DNA of 64,000 nt from Siccirubricoccus sp. G192. GTDB lineage: Bacteria; Pseudomonadota; Alphaproteobacteria; Acetobacterales; Acetobacteraceae. Below are positions 56,984-64,000 of this stretch, in pieces. The DNA lies in NCBI RefSeq assembly GCF_019084075.1, contig NZ_JAHREN010000001.1:248001-312000 (forward strand). The letters are read 5' to 3'. The notes beneath the pieces were generated by a model. It was not told the DNA's origin, ran no database searches, and was given only the letters and a program-made list of their open reading frames with translations. Positions within the stretch are counted from its first letter, which is position 1. Every line of letters begins with the position of its first letter. Position numbers and translations under genes: made by a program.

Positions 56984-58276
56984 ATGACAGCAGATGCCAA
57001 GGCGCAGGCCCCCGCGCATAGCGCCCTGCCCGGCCCATCCGACGACCTGCTGGCCGAACTGGAGAAGACCTACAAGGACATCCACGCCAACCCCGAGCTG
57101 TCGATGCAGGAACGCCGCACCGCCGGCATCACCGCCACTTGGCTGCGACAGCAGGGCTATGAGGTCACGGAGGGGGTCGGCGGCACCGGCGTGGTCGGGC
57201 TGCTGCGCAACGGGGACGGCCCGACGGTGCTGCTGCGCGCCGACATGGACGCGCTGCCGATCCAGGAGGGCACCGGCCTGCCCTATGCCAGCCAGGCAAC
57301 CGGCACCGACCGCTTCGGCCAGGATACCGCGATCGCGCATGCCTGCGGCCACGACATGCACGTGGCCTGGCTGATGGGCGCGACGCGGCTCCTGGCCGAG
57401 AACCGCGATGCCTGGCGCGGCACGGTGCTGGCGGTGTTCCAGCCCGGGGAGGAGACCGCCCAGGGCGCCCGCGCCATGATCGAGGACGGCATGGTGAAGC
57501 GCTTCCCGAAGCCGGACGTGACGCTGGGCCAGCATGTCATGCCGCTCAGCGCCGGGCAGATCGGCTGGCGCGCCGGGACCATGCTCTCGGCCGGGGACAG
57601 TTGGGAGGTGAGGCTGTTCGGCCGTGGCGCCCATGGCTCGATGCCGCAGAAGAGCATCGACCCCGTGGTGATGGCCGCCTCCGCCGTCATGCGCCTGCAG
57701 ACGGTGGTGTCGCGGGAGGTGGCCATGACCGACGGCGCCGTGGTCACGGTCGGCATGCTGCGGGCCGGGGAGAGCGACAACGTCATCCCGGACCAGGCGC
57801 TGCTCCGGCTCAACGTCCGTGCCTTCAAGGACCAGGTGCGCGAGCGCGTGCTGGCCGTGATCACGCGCATCCTGGAGGCGGAGGCCGCCGCCTCGGGCGC
57901 GCCGAAGCCGCCGGAGTGCTCCGTGCTGAGCCAGTGGCCGCTGACCCGCAACGACGAGGCCGCGACGCGCAAGGTGGTGGCCGCCCTGGAACGGCAATTC
58001 GGCGCGGACCGGGTGCACGAGATCGAGCCCGCCACGGCGAGCGAGGATTTCGGCCTGTTCGGCGCCGCCTGGGATGTGCCCGCGGTGTTCTGGGTAATCG
58101 GCGGCATCGACCCGGAGCAATTCAAGGCGGCCGAGCAGGCGGGCAAGCTCGACGAGATCCCGGCCAACCACGCCCCGAACTTCGCGCCGGTGATCCATCC
58201 CACGCTGCGCACCGGCATCGAGGCGATGCTCGCCGCCGCGGGCGCCTGGCTGGCGACCGGGGCGGCGAAGCCTTGA
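56984..58276 (+). CDS. M20 family amidohydrolase/peptidase (HipO/carboxypeptidase type)
   Basis: Metal-dependent hydrolase of N-acyl amino acids or hippurate-like amides. In 430 aa it has the DMDALPIQEGTGLPY and AHACGHDMHVAWLMG motifs (the Cys/His metal ligands near residues 118-123), FQPGEETAQGARAMI, FGRGAHGSMPQKSIDPV of the dimerisation domain and the C-terminal TASEDFGLF. The ATG at 56984 is chosen because AAAGGA lies 7 bp before it; the ATG at 56978 is too close. Linked to a receptor, an amidase and a small protein, it fits an amide-degrading cluster. Confidence 0.92.
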   Translation: MTADAKAQAPAHSALPGPSDDLLAELEKTYKDIHANPELSMQERRTAGITATWLRQQGYEVTEGVGGTGVVGLLRNGDGPTVLLRADMDALPIQEGTGLPYASQATGTDRFGQDTAIAHACGHDMHVAWLMGATRLLAENRDAWRGTVLAVFQPGEETAQGARAMIEDGMVKRFPKPDVTLGQHVMPLSAGQIGWRAGTMLSAGDSWEVRLFGRGAHGSMPQKSIDPVVMAASAVMRLQTVVSREVAMTDGAVVTVGMLRAGESDNVIPDQALLRLNVRAFKDQVRERVLAVITRILEAEAAASGAPKPPECSVLSQWPLTRNDEAATRKVVAALERQFGADRVHEIEPATASEDFGLFGAAWDVPAVFWVIGGIDPEQFKAAEQAGKLDEIPANHAPNFAPVIHPTLRTGIEAMLAAAGAWLATGAAKP

Positions 58277-58908
58277 GCGGCCTGGAATCGGCCGCCCTGC
58301 TGGTCCGGGCCCTCGACCTCGTCGGCACCTTCGTCTTCGCGATCAGCGGGGCGGCGCTCGGCACGCAGCGGGGCATGGACCTGTTCGGCGTCCTGGTGCT
58401 CGGCTGCGTCACGGCCGTGGTCGGCGGCATCACGCGGGACGTGCTGATCGGCGCCATCCCGCCCGCCTCCGTCGCGAGCTGGCACAACCTGGCCCTGGCC
58501 CTGGCCGCCGGGCTGCTCACCTTCCGCTTCTCCAGGCTGTTCGACCGGTTGCAGCAGCCGGTCCAGTTCTTCGACGCGGCCGGGCTCGGGGTCTTCGCCG
58601 TGGCCGGGACCCAGAAGGCCGTGGCCTTTGGGATCAACTGGCCCATGGCGGCCGTCCTCGGCATGATCAGCGGCATCGGCGGCGGCATGGTGCGGGATAT
58701 GCTGGCGGCGCAGGTGCCGACCGTGCTGCGCGCGGATATCTACGCCGTCGCCGCGCTGGCGGGCGCGCTGGTGGTGGTCGCGGGCAGCGCGCTCGGGCTG
58801 CCACCGACCGCGGTCGCCCTGGCCGGGGTCGCGCTCTGCGTGTTCCTGCGCCTGATGGCACTCTATCACGGCTGGAGGCTGCCGGCCGCGCCGTCAAGGG
58901 AACCGTAG
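58273..58908 (+). CDS. TRIC/UPF0126-family cation channel-like membrane protein
   Basis: A 211-aa membrane protein with about seven helices in two homologous halves, each with the conserved GTFVFAISGAALG-like and GxGGGxxRDxL motifs (VGGITRDVLIGAIPPAS and IGGGMVRDMLAAQVPTVL). Bacterial TRIC proteins form trimeric cation channels; the role of prokaryotic copies is unclear. The start is a TTG at 58273 overlapping the M20 stop (TTGA), implying coupled translation. Confidence 0.87.
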   Translation: MSGLESAALLVRALDLVGTFVFAISGAALGTQRGMDLFGVLVLGCVTAVVGGITRDVLIGAIPPASVASWHNLALALAAGLLTFRFSRLFDRLQQPVQFFDAAGLGVFAVAGTQKAVAFGINWPMAAVLGMISGIGGGMVRDMLAAQVPTVLRADIYAVAALAGALVVVAGSALGLPPTAVALAGVALCVFLRLMALYHGWRLPAAPSREP

Positions 58909-58929
58909 TGGGGCGTCGGCCTTGACCTC

Positions 58930-60534
58930 CTACCGACCGTGAAGGGGACCTGCCGGCTGGCCCGGAGCGGCTGCCCAAGGCCGATCCGGCGCGGTGCCCG
59001 GTTTTGAGCCGGCGGCCAGCGCCCGCAATGCCGCCAGTTGCACCTTGCCGAGCGCATTGCGCGGCAGCGCCGCCACCAGCACCAGGTCGCGCGGCTGCTT
59101 GAAGCGGGCGAGCCGCCCCTCGAAATGCCGCAGCACCGAAGCCCGGTCGAAGCCGGGGCCGGGCACCACCACGGCCACCGGCACCTCGCCCCAGCGCGGA
59201 TCGGGGCGGCCGCAGACCGCGCCTTCCAGCACGCCGGGCGCGGTGGCGAGCACGCGCTCCACCTCGGCCGGGTAGACGTTCTCGCCGCCCGAGATGATGA
59301 GGTGCTTCAGCCGGTCGGTGAACCAGAAGCGGCCCTCGGCATCCATGCGGCCGATATCGCCGGTGGCGAACCAGCCATCGCGCAGCACCGCCGCCGTGGC
59401 CCCGGGGGCGCGCCAATAGCCCTGCATGACATTCGGGCCGCGCACTGCGATCTCGCCCTCGGCGCCGGGCGGCAGCGGCCTTCCCTCCGGGTCCTGGATG
59501 CACGCCTCGCCGAGCGGCGCGGTCAAGCCGATGGAACCGGGATGCGCGAGCGCCTCCGCCCGGCTCTGGGCGATTGCGATGGGCGCGGTCTCGGTGGCGC
59601 CATAGATCTGCTGCACCGGGATGCCGCGGGCGTGGAAGGCCTCGATGAGCCGCAGCGGCACCTCCGAGGAGCCGGCGCCGATGGCGCGGAGCGAGCCGAG
59701 ATCGGCCGTGGCCCAGCGCGGATGCGCCACCAGCGCCTGCATCACCGCGGGCACCAGCAGGGTCAGGCCGGGGCGGTGCAGGGCGACGGCATCGAAGAAA
59801 CCGTCCGGATCGAAGCGCTGCGGCAGCAGCAGCTCGGCCCCGGCCAGCAGCGCCGGCACGGTCTGGATGTTCAGCCCGCCGACATGAAAGAGCGGCAGCA
59901 CCGTCAGCACCCGGTCCGCCGGCCCGAAGCCGAAGATCGCCTGCGCATTCGCGGCATTGGCGGCGAAGGCGGCCTGCGTCAGCACCGCGCCCTTGGGCCG
60001 GCCGGTCGTGCCGGAGGTATAGCCGATCAGCAGGGGCGTATCGGGGGCCGGGGCGTCCGGCGGTGGGTCGGTTTCGCCGGCCGATGCCATGGCGGGGTCC
60101 AGCAGCAGCCGGCCTTCACTGCCGCAACGGGCCTCGAATTCCTTGATATAGGGATGCGTGAAAGCCGGCGCGCCGGGCCGCTGCTGACAGGGCGCGCAGA
60201 GGATGCGGAAATCGGCATCCGCCTCGATCCAGCGCAATTCCTCCGCCGAGAGCCGCCAATTGAGCTGCACCAGCGTGATGCCGAGCCGGACGCAGGCGAA
60301 GAACAGCGCCAGCAATGGCGGCTCGTTGGGACCGATCCAGCCGATGCGCATCCCCGGCGCGAAGCCGGGTGCCGCCGCGAGCATCGCCGCAATGCGGGAG
60401 ATGGCCTGGTGCAGCCCTTCGCGGGACCAGGGCGGCATCGCCGGGTGTTCCGGCAGCGGGCGGATGGCGATGGCTTCGGGCCGCGCCGCGCGGTGCTCCG
60501 CCAGGGTCGCGCCGAAACAGGCCTCGCTAGTCAT
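58930..60534 (-). CDS. Class I adenylate-forming ligase (acyl-/aryl-CoA synthetase)
   Basis: A 534-aa enzyme forming an acyl-CoA via acyl-adenylate. It has the motif YTSGTTGRPKGAVLT, the QQIYGATETAPIAI block, GYWRAPGATAAVLRDGWFATGDIGRMD and the hinge DRLKHLIISGGENVYPAEVE, ending with the catalytic Lys in NALGKVQLAAL. It is the last gene of the four-gene operon starting at 63594 and overlaps the upstream flavoprotein gene by 8 bp. In this context it probably activates a ring-cleavage product or a pathway intermediate. The ATG 60534 (MTSEACF) is used rather than 60552. Confidence 0.9.
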   Translation of the reverse strand: MTSEACFGATLAEHRAARPEAIAIRPLPEHPAMPPWSREGLHQAISRIAAMLAAAPGFAPGMRIGWIGPNEPPLLALFFACVRLGITLVQLNWRLSAEELRWIEADADFRILCAPCQQRPGAPAFTHPYIKEFEARCGSEGRLLLDPAMASAGETDPPPDAPAPDTPLLIGYTSGTTGRPKGAVLTQAAFAANAANAQAIFGFGPADRVLTVLPLFHVGGLNIQTVPALLAGAELLLPQRFDPDGFFDAVALHRPGLTLLVPAVMQALVAHPRWATADLGSLRAIGAGSSEVPLRLIEAFHARGIPVQQIYGATETAPIAIAQSRAEALAHPGSIGLTAPLGEACIQDPEGRPLPPGAEGEIAVRGPNVMQGYWRAPGATAAVLRDGWFATGDIGRMDAEGRFWFTDRLKHLIISGGENVYPAEVERVLATAPGVLEGAVCGRPDPRWGEVPVAVVVPGPGFDRASVLRHFEGRLARFKQPRDLVLVAALPRNALGKVQLAALRALAAGSKPGTAPDRPWAAAPGQPAGPLHGR

Positions 60535-61774
60535 CCGTCTCGCCCCGTTCATACAGCGCCTCGCGCCCCAGCCGGTCCAGGCAGAGTTCCGCGGTCCAGG
60601 GCAGCATCAGGGACCCGCAGCGGCTGTCGCGCAGGATGCGTTCCAGGGGCAGGGATTTCAGCATGGACTGGCCGCCGCAGGTGCGCACCGCCAGCGCGGC
60701 GATGGCATGCGCATTCTCCATCACCGTGTATTGCGCCGTCCAGGCGCGCAGCAGTTGCTCCTTCGTGGGGTCCGGCCCCGCCTCGGTGATGGCCTGGAAC
60801 CAGAGCGCGCGGGTCTGTTCCAGCATGACGCGCATCTGCGCCACGGCGATCTGCTTGGTCGGATACATGCGCCGCTTCACCGACGGGGTGCCGGGATACT
60901 CGCCGCGCAGATAGGCCAGGGTGAAATCATGGGCCGCCTGCGCCAGGCCCATATAGGTGGGCGACAGGGTCAGGAACATGTGCGGCCAGCGCGTCGCCGC
61001 CTGGAAATAGAGGCCGGGCGGCATCAGCGCCGCCTCCTCCTCCACGAAGACATCGCGGAAGACCAGGTTGCGGGAGACGGTGCCGCGCATCCCGAGCGGG
61101 TCCCACTCCCCTTCCACTGTCACGCCGGAGGCATTGGCCGGCACCGCCAGGTACAGCGTATCGCGACGCGAAGGCTTCCCTTCCTCCTGCTGCTCGGTGG
61201 CGAGGATGCCGTAGTAGTCGGCATGGCCGGCGAGGCTGGCGAAGATCTTCCTGCCATTGACGACGAAGCCGCCCTGCACCCGCCGCGCCGTGGTGCCAAA
61301 GGCCACCGTGCCGGCGGCGGCCGCGCCGCCCTCGGAGAAGGGCTGCGAATAGACCGCGCCATCCTTCAGGATGCGGCCGTAGTGCAGGCGGCGGCGCAGC
61401 CGGTGCTCGGCCCGCGTCACCGCATCCATCTCCAGGTCGTCGACCAGCGCGCCGGTCCAGAGCGTGCTGCAGACATGCATGTTCCAGGTGAGCGCGGTGG
61501 CGCCGCAATAGCGGCCAAGCTCGGCGGCGGCGATGCAATAGCCGCGGAAGCCGGCGCCGAGCCCGCCATCCTCGGCCGGGATGCAGATGCCGAGCAGCCC
61601 GGCCGTGTGCATGTCCCGGTAATTCTCGGTGGGGAAGCTGGCCTCGCGGTCCCAGCGGGCGGCGCGCGGCGCCAGCACCGCCTGGCCGAATTCGCGCGCC
61701 CTGGCCGCCAGCGCCGCCTCCCCGGGGGTGAGGCGGAAGGCGGCGGGGTCGAAGAGCGGCGCGTCCGGCATCAT
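60527..61774 (-). CDS. Acyl-CoA dehydrogenase-fold flavoprotein, possibly a flavin monooxygenase
   Basis: A 415-aa flavoprotein. It has the N-terminal helices (EAALAARAREFGQAV), the middle beta domain (YSQPFSEGGAAAAGTVAFG) and a C-terminal helix bundle (TLSPTYMGLAQAAHDFTLAYL). The place normally occupied by the catalytic Glu in the YEGT stretch reads RDSRCGS (about residues 382-388). A RDxR-type motif there is known from group D flavin-dependent monooxygenases of the same fold (DszC type). A hydroxylase role is therefore as likely as dehydrogenation. The start overlaps the hydrolase stop. Confidence 0.82.
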   Translation of the reverse strand: MMPDAPLFDPAAFRLTPGEAALAARAREFGQAVLAPRAARWDREASFPTENYRDMHTAGLLGICIPAEDGGLGAGFRGYCIAAAELGRYCGATALTWNMHVCSTLWTGALVDDLEMDAVTRAEHRLRRRLHYGRILKDGAVYSQPFSEGGAAAAGTVAFGTTARRVQGGFVVNGRKIFASLAGHADYYGILATEQQEEGKPSRRDTLYLAVPANASGVTVEGEWDPLGMRGTVSRNLVFRDVFVEEEAALMPPGLYFQAATRWPHMFLTLSPTYMGLAQAAHDFTLAYLRGEYPGTPSVKRRMYPTKQIAVAQMRVMLEQTRALWFQAITEAGPDPTKEQLLRAWTAQYTVMENAHAIAALAVRTCGGQSMLKSLPLERILRDSRCGSLMLPWTAELCLDRLGREALYERGETDD

Positions 61775-62560
61775 GCTTCCGCGACCTCGGCCAGGAAGTC
61801 CTGCAGCCTCTCGTTGAAGGGCCCCGGCTGCTCCAGATGCGCGAGATGGCCGGCATGGGCGAGCAGGGCGAGTTCCACGCGGGGGGATTTCCTGGCTCAT
61901 GGCGAATAGGGTGGGGAAGGGTGCGTTCGGGTCCTGCTCGCCGGCCAGCAGCAGCACCGGGCAGCCGAGATGCGGCAGCGCGGCACGGCGGTCGAAGCCG
62001 GTGAGGCAGCCCAGGATGGCACGGTAGCTGGCTTCCGGCACCGCCGACATCGCCGCGATGGCGGCCGGCGCGGCCGCGGGGTCCGGCCGATCGCCAAGCA
62101 GCCCCGCCACCACCTCCGGGGCGATCCCGGCCAGGCCGCGCCCGGCCTCCAGCGGCGCCAGCCGGGCGGCCAGGAAGCGTTCGCGGAAGGCCGGGTCGCG
62201 GCCGCCGAAGGCGGCGGGGCTGCCATAGAGCACCAGGCTCCGCACCCGCTCCGGCCAGGTGGCGGCGAATTCCAGCGCCACCATGCCGCCGAAGGAATGC
62301 CCGACCAGATCGGCGCGTGGCAGCCCGGCGGCATCCAGCATGGCGGCCAGCGCCGCGGCCAGGGCCGGGAAGGTCACGGCATCGAGCGGCGGCGAGGCAC
62401 CATAGCCCGGCATGTCCCAGGCCAGCACCCGATGCCCCGGCAGCGCCGCCAGGGCCGGCATGGTCGGCCCCCAGAGCCCGGCATGGCCGCCGATGCCGTG
62501 CAGCAGCACCACGCCGCGCGGCCCCTCGCCCGCCTCGCGCCAATGCGGTGTCGCGTTCAT
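61771..62560 (-). CDS. Alpha/beta hydrolase, frameshifted as assembled
   Basis: A 262-aa alpha/beta-fold hydrolase (NicD/enol-lactonase-like). It has the oxyanion block LLHGIGGHAGLW, the nucleophile elbow GHSFGG at about residues 90-95 and the catalytic His in AHAGHLAHLE. The frame shifts at a G6 run (61881-61886); removing one base gives SQEIPRVELALLAHAGHLAH and a stop overlapping the next ATG (ATGATG). Without correction it appears fused to the flavoprotein, but the natural boundary is clear. Its position after a NicX-like gene suggests hydrolysis of the ring-opened product. Confidence 0.84.
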
Positions 62561-63594
62561 GGCACCAGCCTCCCTTCGATCACCACCGGCCTGCCATCGA
62601 GGGCGATGGTGCAGTTCCGCACGGGGATGTCGAAATGCCCTTCGGTGAAGCGGCCGGCGAATTCATTGGCGCCGGTGGAGAACAGGAAATTCCCGGCGAA
62701 GGCCCGCAGTTCCGTGCCGTTGGTGTCGCGCCGGTCATACATCGCCAGCGCCTCGTAGCGGGCCCGGTCGTTCAGCCCCCAGCCGAGATGGGAGACGGCA
62801 TAGGCCGCCGGGTCGCCCCAGGCGGCCAGGTAGCGGCGCATGAGCTCGGCATCGGTGCCCTCGCCCTCGATCGTCACGATATGGTCATCAACGAGCGAGA
62901 GGCGCAGCGGACGCTCCAGGTAACGCTTGAACGTAAGGTTCACATCGCCTGCATCGAGCACCAGCGTGCCATTCACGCTGCCGGCGCGGGGGAAGGAGAC
63001 CACAACGCCGCCCGGCCAGTGCGCCACCGTGCCCGGCCGGCTGCACCAGCCCCAGACGCCGGCGGTCACCGCGCCTTCCATGGTCACTTGCAGGTCGGTG
63101 CCGGCGGCGGAGGTGACGCTCATGCGCCTTGCCGCCCGCGCCTGCTGCACCGCTGCCCTGACCCGCGCCTCGTCCTCCGGGCGCGGCACCAGCCGTTCCA
63201 GCGCCTCCGGATGCTCATTCGAGACCATCAGCACCCGGGCGCCGCCGCGCAGGATCGCGGGGAGCTCGGGGGCATGCAGCAGCCCCTCCAGGGTCAGGTC
63301 CACCACCAGCTCGGAGGCCGCCAGCGCCGCCAGCACCGCCGGGTGGCCGCGCAGCGCGCGGGAGGCGCCGGTCGAGCGGATGGGCACCGGCGCGGTCTGC
63401 GGGGGCGTCGGCACCACGCAGCGGAAGGGGCGGCAGCCGAGACGCAGCGCGGCCAGTTCCGCCAATTCCAGGTTGAGGGCACGGGATTGTGTTTCAGCCA
63501 GAAGGCATACCGCCATGCCGGCCTCCGCCCGGCAGAGGCGCAGCACCGCCTCGAAGGAATCGAGCCATGGCGCTTCGATCCGGTCGCTCAACAT
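62557..63594 (-). CDS. NicX-like ring-cleavage dioxygenase (2,5-dihydroxypyridine 5,6-dioxygenase family)
   Basis: A 345-aa protein like Pseudomonas NicX, an Fe(II) extradiol-type enzyme related in fold to M29 aminopeptidases. The three proposed iron ligands are present: His269 in SHLGWGL, and His320 and Asp322 in GHFDIPVRNC. Other matching text is RAFAGNFLFSTGANEFAG and PFRCVVPTPP. NicX opens 2,5-dihydroxypyridine to N-formylmaleamate. Here it begins a four-gene operon with 4-8 bp overlaps. NicE and NicF partners are not visible, so the true substrate may differ. Divergent from a MarR gene. Confidence 0.84.
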   Translation of the reverse strand: MLSDRIEAPWLDSFEAVLRLCRAEAGMAVCLLAETQSRALNLELAELAALRLGCRPFRCVVPTPPQTAPVPIRSTGASRALRGHPAVLAALAASELVVDLTLEGLLHAPELPAILRGGARVLMVSNEHPEALERLVPRPEDEARVRAAVQQARAARRMSVTSAAGTDLQVTMEGAVTAGVWGWCSRPGTVAHWPGGVVVSFPRAGSVNGTLVLDAGDVNLTFKRYLERPLRLSLVDDHIVTIEGEGTDAELMRRYLAAWGDPAAYAVSHLGWGLNDRARYEALAMYDRRDTNGTELRAFAGNFLFSTGANEFAGRFTEGHFDIPVRNCTIALDGRPVVIEGRLVP

Positions 63595-63671
63595 CCTGTC
63601 CTCCCCGCCATTCCGAGCCCTCCGGCGCCGCCCAATTCACGAAGAATGGTTTAATTTTTATGTGGAATAAT

Positions 63672-63689
63672 TTGAGATACGTGTCACAA
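63672..63689. promoter_or_regulatory. 18-bp imperfect palindrome, probable MarR operator
   Basis: TTGAGATACGTGTCACAA matches its own reverse complement at 14 of 18 positions. It lies in an AT-rich 141-bp intergenic region between the NicX-like operon and a MarR gene. Size, symmetry and place fit a MarR-dimer operator controlling both directions. Binding not shown. Confidence 0.5.
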
Positions 63690-63735
63690 AGAGAATGAAG
63701 CCTCTCGAAATCCCCGAAAGCGTGAGCCGACTGAG

Positions 63736-64000
63736 ATGACCCCACCCCCGGCCAGCACCACGCCCGCACGGTTCATAGACGACTACCTGCTTTACCTGCT
63801 GGCGCGCGCCTCCCATGTGGTCTCGACCGAGTTCCACGAACAATTGCGCCGCCGCGGCATCAGTGTGCCGGTCTGGCGCGTGCTGGCCAGCCTGATCGGC
63901 AGCACGGGGGAAACCGTGACCGGCCTGGCCGAGGTCTGCCTGTTGCAGCAGCCCACCATGACCAAGCTGCTGGACCGCATGGTCCGGGACGGGCTGGTGA
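63736..64000 (+). CDS. MarR-family transcriptional regulator (C-terminus beyond window edge)
   Basis: The first 88 residues are visible. They contain the dimerisation helix (DDYLLYLLARASHVVSTEFHEQL) and the winged helix-turn-helix start (PVWRVLASLIGS, VTGLAEVCLLQQPTMTKLLDRMVRDGLV). MarR proteins repress catabolic operons and release DNA on binding a small aromatic ligand. It is divergent from the NicX-like operon with an 18-bp palindrome in between, so it most likely represses that operon. The rest is outside the window. Confidence 0.9.
   Translation, partial: MTPPPASTTPARFIDDYLLYLLARASHVVSTEFHEQLRRRGISVPVWRVLASLIGSTGETVTGLAEVCLLQQPTMTKLLDRMVRDGLV

Noticed and set aside
60527..62560. A hydrolase/acyl-CoA dehydrogenase fusion protein
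   Set aside because: Removing one base from the G6 run at 61881 restores a hydrolase C-terminus and a stop at the ATGATG junction.
1..64000. CRISPR array, tRNA/rRNA gene, prophage or insertion sequence
   Set aside because: No regular spaced repeats, no cloverleaf or rRNA-like stretches and no transposase or integrase motifs were seen on either strand.

Overview
The window is very GC-rich, almost entirely protein-coding DNA with few gene-free stretches. It looks like an alphaproteobacterium, most likely an Acetobacteraceae member of the Roseomonas/Belnapia type. This is inferred from tripartite-tricarboxylate (Bug/TctC) receptors, a large NAD-dependent glutamate dehydrogenase, an argH-lptM-lysA-TIGR02302 gene order and an aceA gene paired with a ScfR/RamB-type regulator. 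No rRNA, tRNA, CRISPR array, phage or insertion sequence was seen.

Layout. 1-0.9 kb: motB, cut by the left edge. 1.2-6.4 kb: a peptide-type ABC importer (receptor plus two permeases, no ATPases) and an acyl-CoA ligase. 6.4-9.5 kb: a ScfR/RamB-like regulator divergent from isocitrate lyase, plus a small repeat protein. 9.5-14.1 kb (minus strand): a DUF1345 membrane protein, a PLP dehydratase overlapping an FAD amine oxidase, and a tungstate-type permease/ATPase pair. 14.2-15.6 kb: a DUF2382 stress protein. 15.8-22.1 kb: a complete sugar-type ABC importer, an Ldh-family dehydrogenase and an unknown protein. 22.2-30.5 kb: tlpA divergent from argH-lptM, two tandem tctC genes, lysA and a TIGR02302 envelope protein. 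30.6-41.1 kb: an exopolysaccharide locus with sugar transferase, polymerase, chain-length protein and heparinase-fold lyase on the minus strand, and a Wza-type exporter, YjbH-like protein and WecA-like transferase on the plus strand. 41.2-44.3 kb: a TAXI-TRAP transporter. 44.8-53.3 kb: a CBS-BON protein, an MFS exporter coupled to NAD-GDH, a JmjC-type oxygenase and an OmpA-like protein. 53.3-58.9 kb: amidase, a third tctC, an SDR remnant, an M20 amidohydrolase and a TRIC-type membrane protein. 58.9-64 kb: a tightly overlapping four-gene minus-strand operon (NicX-like ring-cleavage dioxygenase, alpha/beta hydrolase, acyl-CoA-dehydrogenase-fold flavoprotein, CoA ligase) divergent from a MarR regulator that runs off the right edge.

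Most of the window serves import and catabolism of organic acids, amides, amino acids and aromatics, with envelope and polysaccharide functions in the middle. The best candidate for something undescribed is the MarR-controlled operon at the right end. It combines a NicX-type dioxygenase with a flavoprotein lacking the usual dehydrogenase glutamate and with a CoA ligase, a mix that does not match the known nicotinate pathway.

A technical warning: at least eight otherwise well-conserved genes are broken by one-base shifts, almost all of them extra bases in C or G runs of 5-8. Each restores a family-typical length when corrected. I read these as assembly errors rather than real pseudogenes.
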